From contig CAJUDA010000003.1 in the NCBI GenBank assembly GCA_910584875.1, forward strand, positions 117,025 to 181,024: 64,000 bases of DNA, read 5' to 3'. How positions within the stretch are numbered: the stretch's first letter is position 1; each line of letters starts with the position of its first letter. This document shows positions 9,701-16,741 of the stretch, one piece after another. Source of the stretch: an uncultured Eubacterium sp. Its GTDB lineage: Bacteria > Bacillota > Clostridia > Lachnospirales > Lachnospiraceae. The translations under genes were made by a program, and so were the position numbers. The notes beneath the pieces were generated by a model. It did no database searches and was not told where the DNA came from. It saw only the letters and a list, made by a program, of their open reading frames with translations.

Positions 9701-10803
9701 CACTGATGTCAGAACACTACACGGCAGAGCAGACGGACAGTCAGGGATCCCTGCCGCAGAATTCCGGGGATTATTATATAAAAGAATTACGTGTGTCAGA
9801 TAGTTATTTTCTCAGTGATAAAATCATTCCGGTCCATCTGGAATACAAAGATGCAGATACGCCGCTGATCGCACAGCTGAAAACGGCGGTAAACAGACAG
9901 ACAGCAGTGGAGATCAGCAAGATATCGGCGACTGGAGGGGATGAGATTGCGGGATGTCACCTGCAGATTACCGATAAGAATGGTCACGGAATCCTGTCAT
10001 GGATTTCAGGAGAGAAGGACTCGGTGAGGATAGGATTACAAAATGGGCAGGAATATGCAAATCTGCGGGCAGATATGGATGAAAAAGGAAACCTGCTGAT
10101 TGGCGGATTGCTGCATGACCAGGATTATACCCTGACGGAAACCCGACCGGCGGATGGATATGTGACAGCAGAAGCGGTCACATTCCGGCTGACAGAAAAG
10201 CAGACAGCATCGGGGAGCATGACCCGGGCGGATATCCGGGAGAAGGACGGTACATATACGCCTGGAGGCAGTAATGTTGTCCGGATGACGGATGAGCAGA
10301 CAACCATCCTGTTTCACAAATTTGCTGAAAAAAGAATAGAGCTGCTGGCTGGTGCGCAGATCGGAGTTTTTGACACAGAGGGGAAACAGGTAGCTTCTTT
10401 TATCACTAAGGGAGAGGCAGCAGAGGAATTAAAAGGCATACTGGCAGTGGGAAAGACCTATATTTTCCGTGAGATACAGGCGCCGGATGGATATAAAAAA
10501 GCGGTAGATCTCCGTTATACGGTAAAAGATACAAAAGATCCCCAGATCGTAACCATGACAGATAAGCGTGTCAGGATCGTGACAGAGAAAAAAGTGCCGA
10601 AAACGGCAGTAGAAGTAAAGGCAAAAAGGACTCCAAAAATCAATACGCCGAAAGCGAAGAGTCCGGCCTCCCAGCCGGATACCGGGTTTCGTGACAGGCA
10701 CAGACTGGCGGTCATCCTGCTGCTTGGCTTTGGATCTCTGGCAGCGATCCTGGGCAAAAGCAGATACCGGAGACGGAGACATCGCACAATATACATCAAA
10801 TAA
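6769..10803 (+). CDS. Giant cell-wall adhesin: thioester domain, Cna-B repeats, QPDTG anchor
   Basis: 1344 residues from ATG 6769 (GGAG five bases upstream); an earlier in-frame ATG at 6754 would contain that ribosome site. Order: signal peptide (1-35); a TQxA-type thioester domain with Cys74 in MFCLNLG and Gln127 in AQALFWAV, the pair expected to form an internal thioester; then about eight SpaA/Cna-B-like modules with the K...GAxFxIY start (GAVFQLY, GARFQIY, GTTYQIY, GAQFEIY, GAVFGIY), several able to form Lys-Asn/Asp isopeptide bonds; then QPDTG, a hydrophobic helix and an Arg/Lys-rich tail for sortase anchoring. Thioester adhesins bind host ligands covalently. The gene is last in the Tad-like operon with no sortase beside it; the only sortase gene seen in this window is about 19 kb away. 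Confidence 0.85.
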   Translation: MHLKKRIRRKTAFFLIFLVIVGIFPQTAKKIKLEAATGSARLSNLGKVATLSVGSKTKKDNWWKLYLGSSEMFCLNLGATCHAGDVYQSEEGTFSSGSGGRKGKEACIGNWFDKTQKRSNKAYIMAQALFWAVEEGETSESELKAVISKMKQATGYFSSQSVSELYHQIFEPDTEVTIHINLWKYKGSGQKRQILLDIETGSVAAKPKSLCSKGKYRQRILIQKLDEHGRPLAKVTFRLQAHNIDELYFFKAKGWGEEEQGEVDEDADHFELETMTDKNGKISYRFNYHLQSEDYYYYDDDELASMDAAARKEAARKLDEEGYRYGKGMTKKAAQKLSEEDLHDQMDHVKNEYTVQEVACEDQNLYIDPEYAKGKNIVLGSENSWEQIDGEWPDATSENFGDYEKAYRLMIINRFKKVSVRVVKKDSVSCDGRAHGDATLDGAVFQLYEDVACTEPAKVFGDNRQWGISVPYETKGGKFVTDYLQSGREYYLKEIRAPRGYKKTDKVIKIKADGKQYKVEYSNETGQYEVEEQPVLGKIAIQKYSTDGTTGPLAAESGARFQIYLESAGSYEKADEYERDLITTDQNGYACSQDLYFGKYKVKQISSGEKDTELQKEFCVEIEDENRTIPYTFVFNDKPFGAYLRIIKKDGNTKKEVLKAGTTYQIYRLDKKNGQQTLVKQSYSDGHGTKVIDRFQSDHKGRIMTVDSLPSGDYRIYETEAVSGLHISKKFIEVEINSKTENYKRETDSEGRTYTTITLDYENNETYGKLSVSKTGQQLKDFTDGKFVYEEAHLKGAQFEIYAQEDIPTQDNQSTNWFGKGELVGRITTGTGAEFTSECGGITGYKLDEDGTVTVHLPLGRYRVVEKETIYGYVLPRQNEWQVEFTWKDQKDEYVLNATDSTDNNGVLRVCNQRARAALSLAKTDEDNGDPVKGAVFGIYSRDAIYNAEGKKIVEADAMLGTAETAKDGKTDINLDLPLMSEHYTAEQTDSQGSLPQNSGDYYIKELRVSDSYFLSDKIIPVHLEYKDADTPLIAQLKTAVNRQTAVEISKISATGGDEIAGCHLQITDKNGHGILSWISGEKDSVRIGLQNGQEYANLRADMDEKGNLLIGGLLHDQDYTLTETRPADGYVTAEAVTFRLTEKQTASGSMTRADIREKDGTYTPGGSNVVRMTDEQTTILFHKFAEKRIELLAGAQIGVFDTEGKQVASFITKGEAAEELKGILAVGKTYIFREIQAPDGYKKAVDLRYTVKDTKDPQIVTMTDKRVRIVTEKKVPKTAVEVKAKRTPKINTPKAKSPASQPDTGFRDRHRLAVILLLGFGSLAAILGKSRYRRRRHRTIYIK

Positions 10804-10825
10804 GGACCTGATGGGAGAGATCATA

Positions 10826-10856
10826 TAAAAAGAGGACGGGGTTATTGCTCGTCCTC
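10826..10856 (-). terminator. Intrinsic terminator of the minus-strand CNNM gene
   Basis: Arms GAGGACG (10832-10838) and CGTCCTC (10850-10856) flank the stop codon of the minus-strand gene, followed on that strand by TTTTT. The hairpin overlaps the end of the coding sequence and lies in the 38-base gap between convergent genes, so it may also stop the adhesin transcript. Confidence 0.7.
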
Positions 10857-12152
10857 GTCCTGTTCCTCTTCTTCGTGTGGTTTTAACACCATGCGTAGTT
10901 TATCAATACGGTTGCCGTCGACTTCAAGTACAGTATAAACAGCGAAATCATCTTCAGCAGTCTCTCCTACTTCCGGGAAATGTTCCAACAGGTTGATGAG
11001 ATGCCCGGCGATGGAGTCATAGTCATCGGATTCCAGAGAAATATTCAGGGCATCCGCAACATCATCCAGCGGGGTGGAGCCGAGCAGGATATATTCAATA
11101 TCATTTACTGCCTGGATTTCATCCTCTTCGTCATCATCGTATTCATCCCGGAGTTCCCCGACGATCTCTTCGATCAGATCCTCGATCGTGATAAGCCCGG
11201 CAAGGGCACCGTATTCATCAAGGACGATCGTCATAGGGATAGAGTCTTTTCGCATTTCCATGAAAAGCTCTGCTACATTTTTGTATTCGTAGGTTACATG
11301 TGCTTCGCGGATCAAAGAACGGATATCAAGATTTTCCCTGTCACCGTCGTAAAAAACAAAATCCTTTAGGTTTATGATACCGATGATATTGTCTATGGTC
11401 TCCTCGTAGACAGGGAGACGGGCATATTTATGTTCGGTAAATTCATTCATCAGTTCATCATACTGTATGCCTGCTTCTACCATGGCGATATCCATCCGTG
11501 GAATCATGACGTCTTTGGCAAGAGAATCACCAAAATCAACAATATTTGTGATCATCTGACGTTCTTCGCTTTCGATGACGCCCTCCTCATGGCTGACATC
11601 CACGAATGTACGGAGTTCGTCTTCCGTAATACCGGTTGGTTTTTGCGATGGATCGATCCGGCACAGGATCAGGATGAAGCTGGCAACCTTATTCACGATA
11701 AAGATCACGGGTGTAAGCATTCTTGTCAGAAAAAGTATCGCACTGGAATAAACCAGAGAAAGCTTCTCGGCATTCCTTGTTGCCAGGTTCTTTGGCGTGA
11801 TCTCGCCAAAAACTAATATCAATACAGTCAGTATTCCGGTAGCAATTCCGGCGCCGAGACTAGTGCTCTGTTTCAATCCCATACGCGTGCATATATCAAA
11901 GGCATATGCTGTGGAGAGGGAAGAAGCAGACAGGTTTACGATGTTGTTGCAGATCAGAACAGCACTCAGCATCTTATCTGGTACCTCAATAAGTTTCAAT
12001 ACCCGTTTGGCAGCTTTGTTTTTCTCCTCTGCAAGAGAGCGCATGCGGATTTTGTTTACTGTAGTCAGCGCTGTTTCAGCGGAAGAAAAAAATGCGGATA
12101 AAATAAGTAAAACAACTAGGATCAGTATGTTTACCGCGTCACTGGGCTCCAA
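10842..12152 (-). CDS. CNNM/HlyC-CorC family membrane protein (DUF21-CBS-CorC_HlyC)
   Basis: 436 residues. The N-terminal DUF21/CNNM membrane domain (about 1-190) has several hydrophobic helices and the FSSAETALTTVNK motif. A CBS pair follows (about 200-325, with VMIPRMDI and PVYEETIDNIIGII) and a C-terminal CorC_HlyC domain (about 340-425) after an acidic stretch. Family members export or sense Mg2+/Co2+ and were misnamed hemolysins. The acidic C-terminus (EEEEQDEDEQ) overlaps its own terminator hairpin at DNA level. Monocistronic as far as can be seen. Transport substrate is not deducible. Confidence 0.9.
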   Translation of the reverse strand: MEPSDAVNILILVVLLILSAFFSSAETALTTVNKIRMRSLAEEKNKAAKRVLKLIEVPDKMLSAVLICNNIVNLSASSLSTAYAFDICTRMGLKQSTSLGAGIATGILTVLILVFGEITPKNLATRNAEKLSLVYSSAILFLTRMLTPVIFIVNKVASFILILCRIDPSQKPTGITEDELRTFVDVSHEEGVIESEERQMITNIVDFGDSLAKDVMIPRMDIAMVEAGIQYDELMNEFTEHKYARLPVYEETIDNIIGIINLKDFVFYDGDRENLDIRSLIREAHVTYEYKNVAELFMEMRKDSIPMTIVLDEYGALAGLITIEDLIEEIVGELRDEYDDDEEDEIQAVNDIEYILLGSTPLDDVADALNISLESDDYDSIAGHLINLLEHFPEVGETAEDDFAVYTVLEVDGNRIDKLRMVLKPHEEEEQDEDEQ

Positions 12153-12262
12153 GAAAAATCATCTCCTATTCTTTCTGGTAAATTGCTATTATTCTATAAT
12201 AACTGGAAAGTATTGTCAAGTACAGCTGTTGTGGAAGAGGGACAATCGTTCCATATTTATGG

Positions 12263-13873
12263 TCAGCTCAGAGACTGGCGTTTTCGTGCCATCTCATCGC
12301 TGTCGAGATACTCGTCGTATGTGGTTACTTTATCGATCATGCCGTTTGGTGTAAATTCAATGATCCGGTTGGCGATGGTCTGGATGAACTGATGATCCTG
12401 GGAGGTAAATAGGACGACGCCAGGGAACTTGATCAGTCCATTGTTGACGGATGTAATGGATTCCATATCCAGATGGTTGGTTGGTTCATCCAGCATAAGG
12501 ACATTGGAGCCAAGCATCATCATTTTTGAGAGCATGACCCGGACTTTTTCACCACCAGACAGGACGTTGACTTTTTTCAGTCCATCTTCGCCCTTGAACA
12601 GCATACGTCCCAGGAAACCGCGGACATAAGTGGCGTCTTTTTCCGGGGAAAACGGCATCAGCCAGTCTACGATCGTATCATTGCTGTCAAAATACTTTGT
12701 GTTGTCTTTCGGGAAATAGGAGTTTGAGGTCGTGATCCCCCATTTATAATCTCCTTCATCCGGTTCCATCTCACCAGACAGGATCTGGAAAAGAGTAGTG
12801 GCGGCAATACCGTAAGAACCGACAAAGGCGATCTTGTCATCATGTCCAACAGTAAAGGAGACGTTGTCCAGAACTTTTTCCCCATCGATCGTTTTGCTGA
12901 GGTTAGTTACAGTAAGCACCTCGTTTCCGATCTCACGGTCAGGCTTGAAATCCACATAGGGATATTTGCGGCTGGACGGACGCAGGGTGTCAAGCTCGAT
13001 CTTTTCAAGGGCACGTTTGCGGGAGGTTGCCTGCTTTGATTTGGAGGCATTGGCGCTGAAACGCTGGATAAATTCCTGCAGTTCCTTGATCTTTTCTTCC
13101 TTTTTCTTATTGGCTTCTTTCATCTGCTTGATCATCAGCTGGCTCGATTCATACCAGAAATCATAGTTTCCGGCATAAATCTGCATCTTGCCATAGTCAA
13201 GATCGACCGTATGGGTACAGACCTTATTCAGGAAATAGCGGTCATGGGATACGACGATGATCGTATTTTCAAAGTCGATTAGGAAGTCCTCTAGCCAGCG
13301 TATGGAGTCCAGATCGAGGTGGTTCGTCGGCTCATCGAGGAGCAGGACATCGGGATTTCCAAACAAAGCGCGGGCAAGAAGGACCTTGACTTTATCCGTG
13401 TCTGGAAGTTCGTTCATGCGTTTGCTGTGGTCATCCGTATCAATACCGAGAGCATTTAACAGGGAAGCGGCGTCAGCTTCTGCTTCCCAGCCGTTCATCG
13501 TAGCAAAGTCAGCTTCCAGTTCACTGGCGCGTATTCCGTCTGCCTCGGTGAAATCTTCCTTGGCGTAGATGGCATCCTTTTCCTTCATAATATCAAAAAG
13601 ACGCTGGTTTCCGGCAATTACTGTGTCCAGTACGACATGATCATCATATTTAAAATGATCCTGCTCCAGTACCGAGAGTCGTTCTCCTGTTCCGATACTG
13701 ATCTCTCCGGTCGTAGGCTCCAGTTCACCGGATAAAATTTTCAGGAACGTGGACTTGCCAGCGCCATTGGCGCCGATGATGCCGTAGCAGTTCCCTTCGG
13801 TAAATTTTATGTTGACCTCTTCAAAAAGTGCTTTTTTGCCAAATCGCAGTGATATATTTGTTGCTTGAATCAT
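12263..13873 (-). CDS. ABC-F family ATPase (YkpA/YbiT type) with one degenerate ATP site
   Basis: 536 residues with two nucleotide-binding domains and an ABC-F linker (about 240-310) rich in Lys/Gln, no membrane domain. Domain 1 has intact Walker A GANGAGKS (34-41), Walker B LLLDEPTNHLD and switch His210, but its signature is LPDTD (156-160) instead of LSGGE. Domain 2 has an intact signature LSGGE (438-442) and Walker B, but Walker A is GSYGIAATT (352-360) and the switch His is Gln492. The composite site of Walker A1 with signature 2 is therefore intact, and the other site is lost on both faces. ABC-F proteins act on ribosomes as translation factors or resistance factors; YkpA-type members have unclear roles. 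Confidence 0.9.
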   Translation of the reverse strand: MIQATNISLRFGKKALFEEVNIKFTEGNCYGIIGANGAGKSTFLKILSGELEPTTGEISIGTGERLSVLEQDHFKYDDHVVLDTVIAGNQRLFDIMKEKDAIYAKEDFTEADGIRASELEADFATMNGWEAEADAASLLNALGIDTDDHSKRMNELPDTDKVKVLLARALFGNPDVLLLDEPTNHLDLDSIRWLEDFLIDFENTIIVVSHDRYFLNKVCTHTVDLDYGKMQIYAGNYDFWYESSQLMIKQMKEANKKKEEKIKELQEFIQRFSANASKSKQATSRKRALEKIELDTLRPSSRKYPYVDFKPDREIGNEVLTVTNLSKTIDGEKVLDNVSFTVGHDDKIAFVGSYGIAATTLFQILSGEMEPDEGDYKWGITTSNSYFPKDNTKYFDSNDTIVDWLMPFSPEKDATYVRGFLGRMLFKGEDGLKKVNVLSGGEKVRVMLSKMMMLGSNVLMLDEPTNHLDMESITSVNNGLIKFPGVVLFTSQDHQFIQTIANRIIEFTPNGMIDKVTTYDEYLDSDEMARKRQSLS

Positions 13874-13989
13874 GTTCGTTTCCTTTCTTATATAAAAATG
13901 TACTAATCAACATTTTACTAAAAATCATGGATATTGCAAGAGTTTTTTGCGAAATCTCGCTATTTTTGCAAGAAAATTGAAATTTATCA

Positions 13990-14018
13990 TTGTTACTTGA
14001 CAGATATTTCGTTATAAT
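13990..14018 (+). promoter_or_regulatory. Putative promoter of the GH13-like gene
   Basis: TTGTTA (13990-13995), 17-base spacer, TATAAT (14013-14018), about 60 bases upstream of the ATG at 14077 in the divergent gap with the ABC-F gene. Consensus-based only. Confidence 0.5.
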
Positions 14019-14076
14019 AGAAATATCTTTAACTTGGCATAATAACAACGGAACATTACAGAAGGGATGCGGACAG

Positions 14077-15915
14077 ATGGCAATACTAGATAAGATACAG
14101 CTTCAAAAAGCAACCACCTTTCAGCTGGGGGTATCAAAAATAAGTGAGGACCAGGTTCAGATTGCGGTATGGAAGCCTCAGGTATCCCGTTGTCAGTTGT
14201 GCCTTTATCAGCATGGGCAGAAACAGAAGATCAGGATGACCTCAATGGAGGAATCTGGTATCCATGATGTTTTTGCTGTCGTACTTTATGGAGAACAGAT
14301 CAGTAAGAGGATGGACGGGCTGGAATATGATTTTATTGCGGATGGCAGTCATATTATAGATCCATATACAAAAGCGGTATCAGGCAGGGAGCATTTTGGA
14401 AAACCGAAGCAGCATATACGGGGGAAATTTGACTTTTCAGAGTTCGACTGGTCAGGAGAGAACAGAAGAAATCTGGCGGAACATGAAATGGTTTTATACC
14501 AGTGTCATGTGAGAGGTTTCACCAGACATGCCAGTTCCGGAGTGGCAGCTCCGGGGACATTCGCCGGGCTTCAGGAAAAAATTCCCTACCTGAAAGAACT
14601 GGGAGTGAATACGATCCTGCCGCTGCCTCTGTATGATTTTGACGAGTGCATGAAAAATAAAGAGGGACTGCCCACAGATAGGGTCAATTACTGGGGATAC
14701 ATAGGAGATGCCTTTTATTTTGCTCCCAAATCGGGGTACAGCAGTGGGAGAACGAGCGCATCGGAGGAATTGAAACAGCTGGTTAAGAATCTCCATCAAA
14801 ATGGCATGAATCTGATCCTGGATATGTATTTTGTGGACCGGACACCGGAATTTATACTGGAGTGCCTGAGGTACTATGTGCTGGAGTTTCACATTGATGG
14901 GTTCCGCATCAATCAGGATTCCATGGATACCTCCTGGCTCAGACTGGATCCGGTTCTTTCCCATACAAAGATTCTGGGAGGCAGCTGGGGGCGTCAGCCG
15001 GAGAACCGTGCAAGGCCGGTCTGTTATGAGATGAATGACAAGTTTCTTGTGGATGCCAGACGGTTTTTAAAGAGTGATGAGGGACAGGCGGCTCATATGT
15101 ATAAACGTTTCCGGGAACAGGGAGACGGTGTCGGGCTGATCCATTATATTACACAGAACAATGGCTTTACCCTGCGGGATCTGATTTCTTATGATGTGAA
15201 GCATAATGAGGCAAACGGGGAACGGGGCAAAGATGGGACAGATTATAATTACAGTTGGAATTGCGGACAGGAAGGTCCTACCCGCCGCAAACAGGTACTG
15301 AGGATCCGGGAGCAGCAGGAGCGCAATGCGTTTGTCATGCTGCTTCTGGGGATGGCAGTGCCGATGCTTCTTGCCGGGGATGAGTTTGGCAATTCGCAAA
15401 AAGGAAATAACAATGCCTACTGTCAGGACAATGTGACAGCGTGGCTGGACTGGCGGTGCCTGGAGAGGAACCGGGACACATTTAAATATGTAAAGGAACT
15501 CCTTGCATTTCGTAAAAAGCATCCTCTGTATCATCAGGACAGGCATCTGACCGGGCTTGATGCAAGAGGGAAGGGGGCGCCGGATGTCTCCTGTCACGGA
15601 AGGGAACCGTGGGTGGTGGATTTCTCATATTACAGCAGGAAGCTTGGCATATTGTTTTATGGGGGTTATTTTGATGGTAAAAGCCTCTATTTTGCCTTTA
15701 ATTTTCATTGGGATGAATATGATTTTTATCTTCCTGATGTGGACAATAATAAGGAATGGAACGTTCTTTTTGACACAGCCAGGGGGGGAGTGAAGGAGAT
15801 CAAAAACGGGATTTGTAAAATGGCGCCGCGCTCAATTATGGTATTAGAAAGTATATGTATCCGGCCAGCAGCGGCTGACCGGAGGAAAAAGAGGAATTCT
15901 AAGAAAAAATCTTAG
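14077..15915 (+). CDS. Glycogen-debranching-like GH13 protein lacking all three catalytic acids (pseudoenzyme)
   Basis: 612 residues from ATG 14077; in-frame codons upstream to 13990 cover promoter sequence and are not used. Overall similarity is to GlgX/isoamylase: an N-terminal CBM48-like domain (about 1-130) and a barrel with HNEANGE, DGTDYNYSWN, LLAGDEFGNSQKGNNNAYCQ and WLDW. The catalytic motifs are altered. Region II GFRFD is GFRIN (Asn279 for the nucleophile), region III AEPWD is GGSWG (Gly302 for the acid/base), and region IV TAHDG is TQNNG (Asn362, and Asn361 for His). Region I is also unlike family norms. Glucan hydrolysis is therefore not expected. A glycogen-binding or regulatory role is inference. 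No signal peptide, so cytoplasmic. Confidence 0.85.
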   Translation: MAILDKIQLQKATTFQLGVSKISEDQVQIAVWKPQVSRCQLCLYQHGQKQKIRMTSMEESGIHDVFAVVLYGEQISKRMDGLEYDFIADGSHIIDPYTKAVSGREHFGKPKQHIRGKFDFSEFDWSGENRRNLAEHEMVLYQCHVRGFTRHASSGVAAPGTFAGLQEKIPYLKELGVNTILPLPLYDFDECMKNKEGLPTDRVNYWGYIGDAFYFAPKSGYSSGRTSASEELKQLVKNLHQNGMNLILDMYFVDRTPEFILECLRYYVLEFHIDGFRINQDSMDTSWLRLDPVLSHTKILGGSWGRQPENRARPVCYEMNDKFLVDARRFLKSDEGQAAHMYKRFREQGDGVGLIHYITQNNGFTLRDLISYDVKHNEANGERGKDGTDYNYSWNCGQEGPTRRKQVLRIREQQERNAFVMLLLGMAVPMLLAGDEFGNSQKGNNNAYCQDNVTAWLDWRCLERNRDTFKYVKELLAFRKKHPLYHQDRHLTGLDARGKGAPDVSCHGREPWVVDFSYYSRKLGILFYGGYFDGKSLYFAFNFHWDEYDFYLPDVDNNKEWNVLFDTARGGVKEIKNGICKMAPRSIMVLESICIRPAAADRRKKRNSKKKS

Positions 15916-16109
15916 AATCTGTGATTTTCTACGATCGGATCAAAGAGATCCAGAGAGCAGTACTTATCTGAGGTGAAATGCTTACAGGTGGTGCAGGAGA
16001 CATCGGCATCACCTGAACGGTTTGTACTGCCACAGTGGCAGCAGTCTTTTACCGCATAAGCGCTACAGTTTTTTGCTACGTTTCTATAGGTCTGTTCATC
16101 ACAACGCAT
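15912..16109 (-). CDS. Small cysteine-rich protein, possible zinc ribbon
   Basis: 65 residues from the ATG at 16109, which has GGAGG at proper spacing on the minus strand; a longer frame to 16166 lacks support. Eight cysteines occur, including DCCHCGS and CTTCKHF pairs that could bind zinc or an iron-sulfur cluster. Its stop overlaps the end of the convergent GH13-like gene by four bases. Similar small Cys-rich hypothetical proteins are common in Clostridia. No function assigned. Confidence 0.65.
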   Translation of the reverse strand: MRCDEQTYRNVAKNCSAYAVKDCCHCGSTNRSGDADVSCTTCKHFTSDKYCSLDLFDPIVENHRF

Positions 16110-16186
16110 GGTACTTACCTCCATTTCTTGATTAAAATGTTCTGGAAACGATATTAGTATCTTCACTCAGGAGGGATTTATTCAAA

Positions 16187-16624
16187 ATGATCGTTTTAAA
16201 AGTTGAAAATATTAAAGATTTTATGGCGCAGCTGGTGACGGGGGAAATGTTTGACAAATTTCACGTTGCAGAATGTGAGGTCACAACCTTTGTTACTATC
16301 AGGATAGACGGAAGGCGAAACGATGGGTGGTTTGATACAGATGAGAAACCGGTGGATACGGGCAGGCAGGTTTTATGGAAACAGCTTCGTCCAGTGGTAT
16401 TTGAGCTGATCCGGGGAAAGAAGACACCAGAAGTGTTTAAAGTGGATTTTTGTCATTATCTGGGAAATGGAGATGCCGGTTCGCTGCGTATGCAGTATGA
16501 GAAGGGGGAATTGTTTCTTTATACTGGCTATATGCAGAAAGAGTTTTCTATGGATAAAGCGGGGCAGCAGACATGGGACGACAATTGTAGAAATTTTTTG
16601 CGGGAGTACGGGGAAGAGATCTGA
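16187..16624 (+). CDS. Conserved hypothetical protein (possibly DUF5721)
   Basis: 145 residues, cytosolic, mixed alpha/beta, with an AGGAGGG site upstream and no signal or membrane segment. The general pattern (N-terminal VENIKDFMAQL helix, FHVAECEVTTFVTIRIDGRRN strands, late YTGYMQKEF) resembles a Clostridia-restricted family that I believe is DUF5721, without certainty. It is divergent from the Cys-rich gene and ends just before the CIRCE element of htpG. Function unknown. Confidence 0.7.
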   Translation: MIVLKVENIKDFMAQLVTGEMFDKFHVAECEVTTFVTIRIDGRRNDGWFDTDEKPVDTGRQVLWKQLRPVVFELIRGKKTPEVFKVDFCHYLGNGDAGSLRMQYEKGELFLYTGYMQKEFSMDKAGQQTWDDNCRNFLREYGEEI

Positions 16625-16635
16625 AGCATAAATTG

Positions 16636-16662
16636 TTAGCACTCATCTGAAATGAGTGCTAA
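16636..16662 (+). promoter_or_regulatory. CIRCE operator (HrcA binding site)
   Basis: Perfect TTAGCACTC (16636-16644), 9-base spacer, GAGTGCTAA (16654-16662), identical to the CIRCE consensus. It lies seven bases before the -35 box of htpG. HrcA repression of the heat-shock gene is expected from established knowledge. Confidence 0.95.
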
Positions 16663-16669
16663 ATTTTTC

Positions 16670-16698
16670 TTGACAATGCGTACTGCCCGTATTATTAT
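16670..16698 (+). promoter_or_regulatory. SigA-type promoter of htpG
   Basis: TTGACA (16670-16675) and TATTAT (16693-16698) with a 17-base spacer, directly downstream of CIRCE and 43 bases before the htpG start. Confidence 0.8.
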
Positions 16699-16741
16699 AT
16701 ACTCTAGATGATATAAGTCAAATCAAATGGAGGTAATAGAG

